Origin: Poronia punctata
Taxonomy: Eukaryota > Ascomycota > Sordariomycetes > Xylariales > Xylariaceae
Length of the DNA: 64,000 nucleotides
Reading direction: 5' to 3'
NCBI GenBank assembly: GCA_022579005.1
Contig: MU401594.1
Span: 1 to 64,000 of the forward strand
In this document: positions 1 to 10,466 of the stretch, one piece after another
How the letters are laid out: each line of letters begins with the position of its first letter
How positions within the stretch are numbered: position 1 is the stretch's first letter
Notes under the pieces: model-generated
Seen by the model: the letters and a program-made list of their open reading frames with translations, nothing else
Database searches by the model: none
What the model was told of the DNA's origin: nothing
Program-made: the position numbers and the translations under genes

Positions 1-1
1 C

Positions 2-93
<92 letters not shown>
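1..93 (+). repeat. (CAA)31 microsatellite
   Basis: This is a perfect trinucleotide run at the very start of the window. It is in frame with the downstream coding sequence, where it reads as AAC codons, about 31 consecutive asparagines (positions 2-94). The run may extend left of the window. Confidence 0.97.
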
Positions 94-95
<2 letters not shown>

Positions 96-1100
96 CCCTC
101 CCACCATTCATCCATCCCAACTCCGACGTGATGGAGATGGAGTCGCTTACGAATTGCATGAGTCTCGTACATGTGTTATTCCAAGGCAGTCGAAAGTTAT
201 TCTGGACGAATGTGCGGCAGGAGTGTGAGCGTCTGTCGCAAGAACAGCAAAAGTTGGACAAGTGGGAATTACTCGCTGCTATGCAGGCTCTTTCGATATA
301 TATCCTCATAAGACTGGACGAAGGCGAGAAGGATTATAATAATTTGGATTTTCTTATGGTTAAGACTGTTATTGTAAGTTTTTTTTCATCCACTTACTTA
401 CTTACTTATACGTTAGCCAGCTAGCTCTAGTCTTTAAGTTCTAACCAGATTTTTTAAAAAAATAGATAATAGCCCAACGACTGGGCGAGGTCGACGTTAC
501 ATGTCATAAGCAGTGTGGTCTATGTAACAAGGACTTGAAACTCGGCTGGAAAGAGTGGGTTTTCAGAGAATCTAGACGAAGGTACGGGTACTTCTTCTTC
601 TTCTTCTTCTTTTTCTTCTTCTTCTTTTTCTTCTTCTTCTTTTTCTTCTTCTTCTTCTCATTATTATTACACTGTTGTTAACAAATATCCCCGACCGAAT
701 AAATAGACTCGCCATAGTTTATCGAGTAGTAAACATGCTCATTTACTTTGAGCCGGCATCCATGTGCGACATGCCTACCGAGTTCATCTTTGCGCCTCTC
801 CCGGCCAAGAAACAGTTATGGGAAGCGGCGGACGAGTTCTCTTGGATGTCGGAGGCCAGGAAGGAGCCGGATATACAGGTTTCCTTTGCCATGGTTGCTG
901 ATGGTGGGATAGTCAGACTAGACGAGGGCCGACTATCTTGTAGTGATGCGTGGTTGTCGTATCAGTCTGTTGTCGACGTTGACGCTGCTGGTGATAAGAG
1001 TGAGACTCCGTCGCGGGAGACTGCGAGCTGGGAGGAGTGGTGTGCGGGGATGGATGGGTTTGGGGGACTCGTCATGTTAGCTGCTTCTATGATACCTTAG
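2..1100 (+). CDS. Transcription-factor-like protein, 5' truncated by window edge
   Basis: Only the 3' part is present, with about 293 codons visible. Inferred exons are 2-373, 466-581 and 707-1100. Intron 1 has GTAAGT and a CTAAC branch point; intron 2 carries a CTT-rich microsatellite. The reading frame is open to the window edge through a poly-Asn tract and joins cleanly through both introns to a TAG at 1098-1100. The region after the tract includes a CHKQCGLCNK cysteine cluster and a stretch around APLPAKKQLWEA. That stretch resembles the late part of the fungal-specific transcription factor domain in C2H2 or Zn2Cys6 regulators, where a short LP..K.LWEA segment is common. The DNA-binding domain, if any, would lie left of the window, so this assignment rests on resemblance only. 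A poly-Asn tract is compatible with a regulator. It could also be an unrelated hypothetical protein. Confidence 0.6.
591..658 (+). repeat. CTT-rich microsatellite inside intron
   Basis: This is an interrupted (CTT)n/(CTTTTT) tract filling most of intron 2 of the first gene, between the GTACGG donor and the AATAG acceptor. It forms a pyrimidine-rich intron body. Confidence 0.9.
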
Positions 1101-1176
1101 TGGTACCTACCTAACCTTAGCATAGGGTGCCCATTCGTCTATGAATTCGGAAAATGTCTACGTGTAATCCATCTAT

Positions 1177-2277
1177 CTAGTCATTCTTCTTCCTCTCATT
1201 CTGAATACCCTCTGCCATCGCAGCAGCCATGTCCGCAACATCGAGCCCCCGCTTCCTGCTCCCCACCTTCTCCTGTCCAAGCACAGTATCCTCAGCAACC
1301 GTACGGTAAACCCCAGCAACACCACGAAACATGTCTCGCGCAAACCCAGCCTCCTCATCGAAAGTCGTCGCAATCTCCTCCATCTCAGCCACCCACCTGT
1401 ACGCTTTAGGCGCCATGGAGGTGACGCCGCGCTCGGCAACCGTCCAGTGGGCGGGCGAGAATCGACTGAATTCGTCACGCAGCTCGTCTAGCACGCCCAG
1501 ACGGCCCGCCGTGGAAAAGGATTGGATGGCAATAGAGATGAACCCTTTGGTCAGACTGGCAAAACACATTTTCAAACCCGAAGCTGCGCCGATTTCGTCA
1601 GAGATATGTCGCGTGTTGAGCGTCGATGCGAGCCGGGCGCCGTAAACAGGGATAGAGGAGAGTTTGTGTGGACCCGAAAGAGGGATGCTGGGGACGTTCC
1701 ACCCGGACTCCTTCCCGCTGTTTGCTTCTTGCAGCGACGGTGGACCACCGATGATAGCACCGTCGATAAAACGCACGCGGGTACGGGTCCGCTCGCGCTT
1801 CTCGAATAATGCCGCGATGGATCGCGTCGTGGACGGCGCTAGGGCGTTCAGATCTGCGAAATACAGTGGCGACCCTGTCCCTACCGTCCACACGGCGTCG
1901 GCAATGCGGCTCGCCGTGGCCACGGCATCACGGGGCGGCACTACGGAAAGAAGGACGTCGCAGGCAGAGACGAGGTCCTCGTCTGTCTTGTAGAGCTCGA
2001 CATTTGCGCTCTTGGCACGTTCTATCGTGTCTTTGCTAATCGGGGGGGGGGGGGGGGGGAGGCCCTTGGTTAGTAATGCTTACTCGGGGTTCCCGTATCC
2101 TTTTCTTTTCGGGGTTTTGAGGATTAGGTAGAAACTTAAGAAAGGAAGACAATTTGCGAACCTTCTACCGGCGCAATTTGTCGCTACCGAAAAACCGTTT
2201 GCGACGAGAAGTCTGGCAATCCCCACGCCCATATCCCCGATGGAGATGATGCCGATCTTGGCTAGCGGGGTTGCCAT
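1177..2277 (-). CDS. 6-phosphogluconate dehydrogenase-like oxidoreductase (DUF1932 type)
   Basis: Two exons are inferred, 2277-2162 and 2035-1177, giving 324 aa. The N-terminus has a Rossmann dinucleotide-binding segment, IGIISIGDMGVGIARLL (residues 8-24), with the GxxGxG-like spacing of beta-hydroxyacid/6-phosphogluconate dehydrogenases. The stretch SVVPPRDAVATA after the join is typical of the same fold. The C-terminal half, with GLKMCFASLTKGF and an LRDEF region, resembles the DUF1932 helical domain found in fungal and bacterial NAD-binding phosphogluconate-dehydrogenase-like proteins. The substrate is unknown; the family probably oxidises a small hydroxy acid or related metabolite in the cytosol. 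The intron (donor GTTCGC, acceptor ATTAG) contains an 18-nt homopolymer that reads as poly-C on the coding strand just before the acceptor. The neighbours are unrelated in sequence, but with the P450 and SDR they make an oxidoreductase-rich stretch. Confidence 0.82.
2042..2059 (+). repeat. G18 homopolymer (C18 on coding strand), intronic
   Basis: Eighteen consecutive G lie on the + strand inside the intron of the 6PGDH-like gene. On the transcribed sense this is a poly-C pyrimidine tract ending six bases before the exon. Confidence 0.97.
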
Positions 2278-2350
2278 TTCTCGCGGAGGTGAGAGTCGAT
2301 TGAATTAGGAAGACGAATTAGTGCTTGTACGCAAAAGCGATTGAAGTCAA

Positions 2351-3108
2351 TGTAATGTAGTTGATCTAGTATATTGTCATGTAACCTTGTAGATCTAGAA
2401 AACTAATAGAAAGTATAAGATAAAAGATCCCTTTTTATACTTGTTAGGAACATTGCTATAGCTATTAGTCAGCCATAGGATCTGCTAAGTAAAGTGCCAG
2501 GTGCTTACAAACCTACTTATTCGTAATACACCCCCTAGCCTAATTACCTAGGTTAGCAGGTAATAAGGCTGTTTAAACATCTAAGTACAAATAAAATGTT
2601 TATATATAAGGTTAGTACTTCCCAGGTAAGTAGTTAGCAAAATAAGAGATCGGGAATGCTTTCATTTTTGCCTTATAAACCACTTTTCATCGATCATAAA
2701 GTCCAGGTCAATACCCCTTTACGCCGCCATGTAGGTAGTTATAAATAGCAGTGCCATAAAGGCCATTAGGTAGGGAAAGGTAGAAGCCCTTCGGAATACA
2801 CTTTATTACCTGACCTTTTCTCGCGATTCCTCTGCTTCTTCTGCTTCTTTTTTCAACAACGCGCCCGCACCCTCCCGTAAGTAAATCCCATAGATCAACG
2901 GCCTCACATGCCCTTAAAGCATTCTAACAATGTGATGTAGTTGATCTGGTATATTGTCATGTAACCTTGTAGATCTAGAAAACTAATACAAGGTATGGGA
3001 TGAAAGATCCCTTTTTATACTTGTTAGGAACATTGCCATGGCTGTTAGTCAGCCATGGGATCTGCCAAGTAAGGTGCCAGGTGCTCGCAGACCCACTTAT
3101 CCGTGACA
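2351..3108. mobile_element. LTR-like repeat pair, TRIM-type remnant
   Basis: Two gap-free 178-bp direct repeats (2351-2528 and 2931-3108, offset 580) enclose about 400 bp with no coding capacity. The right copy begins TGTGATG and ends CGTGACA, so it has the TG...CA ends of a retrotransposon LTR. The left copy differs by 19 transitions, all toward A/T, plus one G/C transversion. No primer-binding site, polypurine tract or matching target duplication (GTCAA left, CCATT right) could be seen, so LTR identity is an inference from ends, size and arrangement. It could also be a tandemly inserted non-LTR repeat. No other gene is supported in this intergenic stretch. Confidence 0.65.
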
Positions 3109-3388
3109 CCATTATACTAATCGTAATCGGGATGCGAATGCGAGGGTGAGACCTCAGAACCAGCTGATTTGACTCAAATTCCGGTTGCCTGACAGGTACG
3201 TGTATATCAATTATGGAAGCACTTGTTAAGTGGTTCCAATAAAGTCTAATAGGTAGGTAGTGAGGGATTCCTGTTGAGAACATGTTTACTTGTGAAAACG
3301 TAGGTAATCACGCACTTTGGGGACGGAACCCGGGAAACTGGCCCCCACCTGCAGCTTTCCTGGCTGTGGGCCGTTCCTACCTAACCTA

Positions 3389-3793
3389 CAGTGGGGGGTC
3401 ATTAGAAACGAGTAGCACGATGTTTTACACCAAAACTCAACATGTTTAACAATACATAACATAACTACAACATGGTCTAATATCTATTAAAAATAAAGGT
3501 ATATAACGGCTATTATTAGCTTTTATATTATATAAGTACTTAAAGTATACTTATTTTCTTTATTTAAATATTAAATAATAAACTTACCTACTTAATTAGT
3601 AAAAACTTAAAACATGTATAATTGAATAAATAAAATAGGTATTCTTTTTTTGCTTTTTTCTTTAAGTATATTACAATATAACTAATATATTAAAACTATA
3701 TATAACCTTATATCTTAAAAACTAAAAGAGTTATTATAGTTGTAAGTTTAAAAAAAAAGTTTGGTTTTACTCGTTTTTAATGACAACCCACTG
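3389..3793. mobile_element. MITE, Tc1/mariner-like, TA target duplication
   Basis: A 405-bp AT-rich segment is bounded by 26-bp terminal inverted repeats (3389-3414 and 3768-3793; start CAGTGGGGGGTCATTAG left, CAGTGGGTTGTCATTAA right, 3 mismatches). It is flanked on both sides by TA (3387-3388 and 3794-3795). CAGTG-type ends with TA duplication fit fungal pogo/Fot1-like Tc1/mariner transposons. The interior has no transposase frame, so it is a non-autonomous or decayed copy. Confidence 0.8.
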
Positions 3794-3795
3794 TA

Positions 3796-4994
3796 CGTAC
3801 TTACTTCCTTTCAACCTTAGGCCAGTAACCCAGTCCTGTTCCCTTTTGACCAAGATTGTATTATCATAACATGTTTAAGAGGTTAAGTGTGTTAAGACGG
3901 TCATACTTGAGAGTCGCGTAATAATGATAGAGCCTCATGAGGACAGATATATAACTTACTTGTATGTTGGGTATGGGTTAGGTACACCGTACATGTATGT
4001 GAGCCGTTTGGTTATCCTGACGCACATACTATACCTATACATAGGAAAATGGCGAGATGTCGCTATTGGATATGGTATTGTAATACAAAACAAGCTTTGC
4101 TACAGGTACACCTTTAGGCAGAGAAGACTTGTGGTTTTGAACGCTCCCCTGTCGGGCAATTGGAGCAACCGCCGGGCCAATTCATGTGGCCGAAACACGT
4201 GCCAAAGTTGGTTGAAACTTGACAGAGTTCCACAAGTCTAGATACACAGAGCTAGTCTAGGTTATGTGTGACCGACGCTCGCTTGCAATTAAGATATGCA
4301 TATTCTTGATCTAAACATGGTCTTGGACTATTATAGAATTGATATACGTGTATATAGAGGTTAGGTTTTACGCTTATTTATACCCATACATCATATCATC
4401 ATATGTGAGTTCAAGGAACGAGTGCAGGAGACATGTGAATGTGGGGGAAACGGTTTGAAATTGTGGAAATCCTGGAGTGGCAACCTGGATACTGCAGTGT
4501 TGTACCTGTACTCGTACTACACCTATTACGACACCTTAGATATGTGCCTCGTAGCTCAATGTACCACCTGGTAAAGATGCATGTGGTACCTACCTACCTA
4601 CAGGCAGGTACCGTATACCGGACAGGTTGACATATCTACCTCACATACTTTCAACTCCTACCAGCTGCGTTGATGTGAAATTCATGTCTTTGATATTGTG
4701 CCGCCCTACAAAAGTCCCCTTCTGGTCTAGGCTACTTAGACATCATATTAGTCTAAGACCCCTAAAGCCTGCGACCTTTTATATCCCTGCAATTTCCACA
4801 ACCCATTACGACAACACTCCGCTGCCAGAGGATCTAAATCTAACCTAGGCTCAATTACCATAAATATAACGTCTACTCTGCCCTCCACCCCGCCGACTTG
4901 GAAGATGCCGGTTTTGGTCATTGTGTCATGAGAGTGGTCCGCAATTTGAATTAGACGTCCCCTCTTCCACCTCAGGAGTCAGATCCCTCGATAA
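3796..4994. other. Intergenic, no gene recognised
   Basis: Short open frames occur here (for example at 3924-4241 and 4439-4848) but have no recognisable motif, splice logic or protein-like composition. The stretch contains scattered ACCTACCTAC motifs (around 4590) and forms the upstream region of the P450 gene. Confidence 0.6.
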
Positions 4995-6746
4995 ATGTCT
5001 GTGTTTCCCTATCGCTGGCGGCCGATTGCTGCCTTGTCCTTGGTAACATCATACCTTCTTGTTTCGCACCAGTCGCACTGGTGGAAATTGGGCCATGTCG
5101 GCACCTTCTTATGCGCCTGGCTTGTACAGTCGTTAGCATGGGCCATATGGGTCGTCTTACTATACCCGAATCTTTTTTCTCCCCTTAAAAGTTTACCGGA
5201 ACCGGCGGGGGGTTCAATATGGAACGGCCATTTCAAGACAATTTTGGCCAAACCGAACGGCATTCCTATGAGAGAGTGGTAAGAAAGAATGAATACCCCC
5301 CCGCGCATCTAGCGTCTACGTTTCTTGCTGCTGAACGATGTTACTAGGGCCTCCACTGTTCCCAATGATGGGATCATGAGGTACAGAGGTTTATTGAATG
5401 GGGAACGTGTCTTGGTCTTGGGGCCCAAAGCCCTGTCGGAGGTGCTGGTTACCAAGAACTATCACTTTGAGAAGCCCCAGATGATGAGGCACACCCTTGG
5501 CCGCATACTCGGCGTAGGCATTCTTCTCGCCGAAGGTGATGAGCACAAACTCCAGCGCAAGAACCTTATGCCGGCCTTTGCCTTTCGACATGTAAAAGAC
5601 CTTTATCCCGTCTTTTGGTCCAAGACGCGCGAGGTCGTCCAGGCTATGACCAAAGATATACTAGCCCAACAGCAACAGCCGGCCAGCGTCGATGCGGAGA
5701 AAGCGCAGACGTCCGCTGTCATAGAGGTCGGCAACTGGGCATCCCGCGTCACCCTAGATATTATCGGCATTGCAGGCCTCGGTCACGACTTTGGCGCTAT
5801 CGTAAACCCGCATTCGGAGCTGAATGAAATGTACCGTCATGTCTTCCAGCCAAATAGGCAGGCGCAGATCTTGGGTATTCTTGGCCAACTCTTGCCCCTA
5901 GGACTGGTACAGATGCTACCGCTGAAGCGTAACGACGACCTCAATACCGCCTCGAGATATATCCGCACCGTATGCCGCGATCTAATCCGGGAGAAGAAGC
6001 AAAAACTGGCGGAGAAGAATAATTCCACCGATCACGACATCCTCGCGATAGCGCTAGAGTCTGGCGGGTTTACGGACGAGGGCCTTGTCGACCAGCTCAT
6101 GACTTTCTTAGCTGCCGGCCATGAGACGACGGCATCATCGATGACATGGGCTATATACATGCTCTCGCGATTCCCGCAGGTACAAGACCGGCTGCGACGG
6201 GAAATCCGCGAGAGGCTACCGAGCATCGACTCCGACACTGACATTACCAGCCTCGACATCGATCACATGCCGTACCTAAATGCCGTCTGCAACGAGGTGC
6301 TCCGGTACTACGCTCCCGTGCCCCTCACCATGCGCGAAGCCGCCCAGGACACGGAGATCCAGGGGCAGAAGATCCCCAAGGGTACAAGGATTATCCTCTC
6401 GCCCTGGGCGACTCACTACGACAAGGATTTGTGGGGAGCCGACGCCCACGAGTTCAACCCAGACAGGTGGCTTCCTACGAGCGCCGATGATAAGAGGGCC
6501 GCCAGCGGTGGAGCGACGAGCAATTACGCCTTCATGACCTTCCTCCATGGACCCAGGAGCTGCATCGGCCAGGCGTTTGCCAAGGCCGAGTTCGCCTGTC
6601 TCCTGGCTGGCTGGGTCGGCCGCTTTTCGTTTGAGCTCCATAATAAGGAGGAAATGGACGAGATAAATGTCGTGGTCAAGGGTGGTGTCACTGCCCGGCC
6701 CGCAAAAGGCATGTACGTACGTGCTACTGTTGTGGATGGTTGGTAA
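4995..6746 (+). CDS. Cytochrome P450 monooxygenase
   Basis: Two exons, 4995-5278 and 5348-6746 (69-bp intron GTAAGA...ACTAG splitting a Trp codon), give 560 aa. Two hydrophobic segments in the first about 65 residues (SLVTSYLLV; an Ala/Trp/Val-rich segment ending VVLLYPNLF) indicate ER anchoring. A proline-rich LPEPAGG hinge follows. Catalytic landmarks are in order: the I-helix AAGHETTA around residue 351, ExxR in NEVLRYY around 410, and the haem loop FLHGPRSCIGQAF with Cys500 as the iron ligand. Length and motifs are complete, so the enzyme is likely active with a cytochrome P450 reductase partner encoded elsewhere. The substrate cannot be told from sequence. It is convergent with an SDR 193 bp downstream, a pairing common in fungal oxidative tailoring or detoxification loci. 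I cannot assign a CYP family. Confidence 0.93.
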
Positions 6747-6939
6747 AGGTTGGGATGATGTACAAAATCGGATAAACTCGGTATATATATCTATGACAAG
6801 CCCGTTCATAAAAGGTCATCTTCGGTTTCGAGACGAATAATGACTTTCCTAGTCCAGTTTTATGCCCTAATTCTATACACCCGATTGTCTTTTCCCCCAT
6901 CTCTCACCTTTCCCCTAGTCAAAGCTCTATCTCTCTTCA

Positions 6940-7980
6940 TCACAAATTAACCCCTAACTTGAGGAAGGTCGAGTCCTCGTCGATCCGTTTCCTCAACTCT
7001 CCGCTCTTGAGCTGTTCTACGTCCCATGCCGCCCACACGAATCGCCCATGTAGGAATTTGGCTTCGGGGGAAGCAGCCCAGACGGCGAAGTTGCCGGGTA
7101 AGTTGGCTTTTAAACAAGGCATTAGCCACATGGGGGACGTGGAAAAAAAGAAAAGATGAAAAAGAAAAGGGAAGCCTTCCAACTTACCATTATCCCAAAT
7201 ATCCAGATCCTCACTCCAACCCGCAGCTTTGGCCGAATCGGTGAATACAGCGCCGGGATGAAAACTGACAATCTGCATCTTCTCCGGCGCCGTATCTTGC
7301 GCAATCAACTGCAACGTCAACTGACAGGCGTGCTTGGTAAGTCCGTAACTCAAGTAATTCTGTCCGGCGTTTTCGAATTCGTGGATACAAGCTGTTGAGA
7401 TGTTGACGAGGTTCTGGGTTTTTTTTTTTTGGATGCTGTTAGTTAACTGACTACTAGGGAGAAGATTTAGTTTGAAATTTTGTTTTTATCAGTTTACCTT
7501 GCCACCCTGTTTATAAAACGTCTCAGTCAACTGCAGCTGCGCGCGCACATTCAAATCATACGCAGCCCAAACTTCCCCCGTACCCAGTTCGAGTAAAGGT
7601 TTATGTGCTGGGAAAGCCGAGGCGTTGAGGACGAGGACGTCGACGATGGTTTTTTCGTTGTGGAGTTTTTCCCATAGTGCCTCGACGGCGGTTGCGTCGC
7701 CTATGTCGCAGCTCAATCCTAGAACAACCTGGCCCTCTCCCGTTGCCTCTTCGAGGCGTTTGGCCGCCGAGGCGACGACGTCGGCCCGTCGGCCCAGGAT
7801 GATCACTTTGCTGGCTGAGGCTTGGATGAAGCTTTGCGCTATCGCGTAGCCGATGCCAGAGTTTCCGCCTGTTATGAGCACGGTTTTGCCGGCTTGGGAT
7901 AGTTCCGGACGGAGGGGGGAGATGGAGGGGTAGGTGGTTTTATGGAGGGGGTTGGTTACGGTGCTGAATTTGCCGAACAT
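6940..7980 (-). CDS. Short-chain dehydrogenase/reductase (SDR)
   Basis: Three exons (7980-7498, 7413-7188, 7106-6940) give 291 aa, the normal size for a classical SDR. The cofactor motif TGGNSGIG lies at residues 37-44, a VLNASAF strand corresponds to the NAG region, the catalytic serine is in NIST (about S167), and the YxxxK pair is Tyr184/Lys188 in SYGLTKHA. The later FHPGAVFTD segment matches the usual post-catalytic PG motif. The enzyme should perform NAD(P)-dependent oxidation or reduction of an alcohol/ketone; the substrate is unknown. The first acceptor is preceded by an A-rich run on the coding strand, the second donor is GTAAGT. It converges on the P450 and is transcribed divergently from the Zn2Cys6 gene, so joint regulation is plausible but not shown. 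Confidence 0.9.
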
Positions 7981-8810
7981 TTTGGTTTTTTCGGTTTGGA
8001 TGTGATGGAAGTAAGTGTTTATTGTTGGTGATGAGAGTGAATGGCTGAGATCGATCCGAGTTATGAGAGACTAGGTTGGTTGTCTTGAGATTGGTATATG
8101 ATGTGGTCTTCTCTTTACATGTTGATCTTTATATATCATTTATCGTCCAGCCATATTCCAGGTACACGCCGTAACGACAAGTTATCGCGGGGTTTTCTAC
8201 AGTCGCGGGCTTTGTGAGGATGTGTCGCTGGCATATTTTCCCCGTTAGATGTCCGCAAACCCACCCGCAAGGCCTTAACGCCGGTCCGCAAACCCACCCG
8301 CAAGGCCTTAACGCCGGTCCGCATTGTATTGCTTCAAGACGAGCTATAATCTCTTTTCGTGGGGTTGTAGGGACGACACACACGTTAATTCTCGCTTGGC
8401 AAGAGCTTGCGGGTTGTTCGAGGCTTCCGTCAGGTGGGTTTCTGAATTCAAAAGGTGCTGTCCGCTATTATATTATGCGAGTGGAAGCTGGCGTCAGAAA
8501 GTGGAAGTGTCCCATAATTATCCGCTGATTATATGCATCCGCCGACTTGTCTAGTATGCATCTAGCCTAGTTCAACCGCGGTCTATGTCTCTATGCATCA
8601 TAGGGCTGATTACACACGTAATTACGAGACATAGCGGATGCGTGTTCTCTCCGAGTCTCTCCGTCCATGTCCCTCCACTTTTGTCCGTCCACTTCCTCCG
8701 CAGCGGAAACCGCTCGTCTCCATTGATATCGCGGATGGTCGCGGAAACGGAAGCGGGATTAGGTTTCCTTACAAGAGTAAATACATAGAGAGAGAGAGAG
8801 AGAAAATAAT
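7981..8810. promoter_or_regulatory. Divergent promoter between SDR and Zn2Cys6 regulator
   Basis: This 830-bp shared upstream region contains a tandem repeat (8251-8323), several CGG/CCG triplets (around 8577, 8697-8715 and 8733-8750) and an (AG)n run just before the regulator start (about 8787-8803). Zn2Cys6 proteins commonly bind paired CGG triplets, so these are candidate operator sites. Direct evidence of binding is lacking. Confidence 0.5.
8251..8323. repeat. 33-bp tandem repeat, 2.2 copies, with CGG-N-CCG
   Basis: Two perfect 33-bp units start at 8251 and 8284, followed by the first 7 bases of a third. The unit junctions create CGGTCCG at 8282-8288 and 8315-8321, an inverted CGG pair with one-base spacing. 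The array lies in the divergent promoter. Confidence 0.9.
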
Positions 8811-10214
8811 ATGGATTCATTGTCATACAGCGACCCCCTATCCAAGGTGGCGCGGGCGCCCACTCAGACTACTACATGGCGGAGAGCGTGCGTGACATGT
8901 ACAAAGACTAAGCGTCAGTGTACGAAACAGGTACCGAGATGTGGAAGATGTCTACAGAAGGGTATATTGTGCACGTATCCACCAGCAAGACGCCAGGAAG
9001 CGCCAGTCACAGTGGCAGCGGACGAAGAGGGACCCCCACCGCGGGTAGATGCATCATCATCCGTCCATGAGGACCTATCAACCGGGCCGCTCGGAACCAA
9101 CGACATATCACAGGAGGGGACTCCCGCATTCTCATTTTCCGACATGGCGGAATCAGAGATGCAACTACTGACCGGCTTTACGCCCACCAACAACACAGGG
9201 TTCTCCCAAGTCCCGAGAGATCCGGCTTGCGATCTAACAGATACAACAAGCTGGTTCCTCAAGCCGGAAACATGGATTTCCGAAACCACAGAGCCACCCC
9301 AAATGGCCACACATGAGATACAGAGTTCCCTGAAGCAGTTCATCAACCAAGTGAAGGGATGGATGCGACAATGGGTGACGGAAGGTCACAGCGCCATCCA
9401 CCATAGAGAGCTATATGCGTTTGAGATGCCCCGGCACATCCAGGACGTATACACGGCGATAACCATGTATAATAACAAGACTCCCGAGACAGAGTCGACC
9501 GTGTATCGAATTCTAGAAGAGCGCGTCGCCCAGCTACTGCTGCAAGAAGATCAAGGTGAAGACAAAGCAAACGTTTTCAACCACCTAAGCCGCGTGCAAG
9601 CCTTGCTATGCTACCAGGTCATACGTCTCTACGACGGCGACATACGAATGCGCGCGCAGGCCGAGGCACTCATACCGACCATGTTCCTGTGGAACAAGCG
9701 CATGTTGGAGACGGCAAAGGATAGTCTTGCGCGTCCCGAACTCTTCCTCGTCTCCTCGTCTCCCTCCTCCTCCACGCCTTTAATGGGCCCGGGCTCTTAC
9801 TCTTCTCCAAAAGCCACATGGCGAGCATGGATCGTGTCCGAGAGTATCCGTCGCACCTGGCTAGTGACCAACATCGTCCAGGAAACCTACCAGTTTCTCA
9901 AGCGCGAGTGGTCCGAGTGTCCCGGTCGACTACCCACCACGATGCGAAAGACTCTCTGGGATGCGCGGTCGGCCTCCTCGTTCCTCAGAGAAGGCACAGG
10001 GACGGATCCGCTACTCGTGTCGATGGGGAGGCTCGATACGGTCCTCGGACATACCCTTCCGGCCGAGGTCGACGATTTCAACGTCGCTGCGCTGGCGTTG
10101 TATGGCATGGAAAGGGTTGAAAGATGGTTGGAAGGAAAGGATGCGTCGTCATCATCTCACCTCCTCCTCCTACCTGAGTGGCAGGATGTTTTTTACGCTG
10201 GCTTAGCGGGTTGA
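8811..10214 (+). CDS. Zn2Cys6 fungal transcription factor
   Basis: Single-exon frame of 467 aa. The zinc cluster is near the N-terminus with Cys27, 30, 37, 44, 47 and 54 (CX2CX6CX6CX2CX6C), embedded in the basic stretch TKTKRQCTKQVPRCGRC. A Pro/Ser-rich acidic linker follows (about residues 60-130), then a helical region with HLSRVQALLCYQVIRLYDGD (about 263-282) and a C-terminal domain rich in WRAWIVSESIRRTW-type helices. The compact size and N-terminal zinc cluster are typical of pathway-specific cluster regulators. It probably acts as a nuclear activator of nearby genes; the CGG-N-CCG repeats upstream could be its own or its neighbour's operator, an inference. The start ATG is 8 bp after an (AG)n tract. 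Confidence 0.9.
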   Translation: MDSLSYSDPLSKVARAPTQTTTWRRACVTCTKTKRQCTKQVPRCGRCLQKGILCTYPPARRQEAPVTVAADEEGPPPRVDASSSVHEDLSTGPLGTNDISQEGTPAFSFSDMAESEMQLLTGFTPTNNTGFSQVPRDPACDLTDTTSWFLKPETWISETTEPPQMATHEIQSSLKQFINQVKGWMRQWVTEGHSAIHHRELYAFEMPRHIQDVYTAITMYNNKTPETESTVYRILEERVAQLLLQEDQGEDKANVFNHLSRVQALLCYQVIRLYDGDIRMRAQAEALIPTMFLWNKRMLETAKDSLARPELFLVSSSPSSSTPLMGPGSYSSPKATWRAWIVSESIRRTWLVTNIVQETYQFLKREWSECPGRLPTTMRKTLWDARSASSFLREGTGTDPLLVSMGRLDTVLGHTLPAEVDDFNVAALALYGMERVERWLEGKDASSSSHLLLLPEWQDVFYAGLAG

Positions 10215-10466
10215 TGTCATCTGCGTGGAAACTTGAAAGTACCGTATCGTTATTATTGAAGAACCCGAAGGTGAATGCACTGAATGGTTCATCGAGTGGG
10301 GACGACAAGCTCAGGCTCTCAAGATGCAAGGTATTAGATGTCTTCCAGTCTATATAGCTGGTAGCCGATATACAAGTACTTAAACCTGTCTTGGTGATGA
10401 CCCAACGTTACGCATAATATACCTCTACCATGCTTATCTTTTGTTACCGCCGCTACCTAGTATCTA

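Noticed and set aside
2036..2161. Frameshift or pseudogene in the 6PGDH-like gene at the G18 run
   Set aside because: GTTCGC/ATTAG splice sites remove the run and restore an uninterrupted Rossmann-to-catalytic frame of 324 aa.
3924..4848. Several open frames of 63-105 codons
   Set aside because: No motif, no joinable splice pattern, and repeat-derived amino acid composition.
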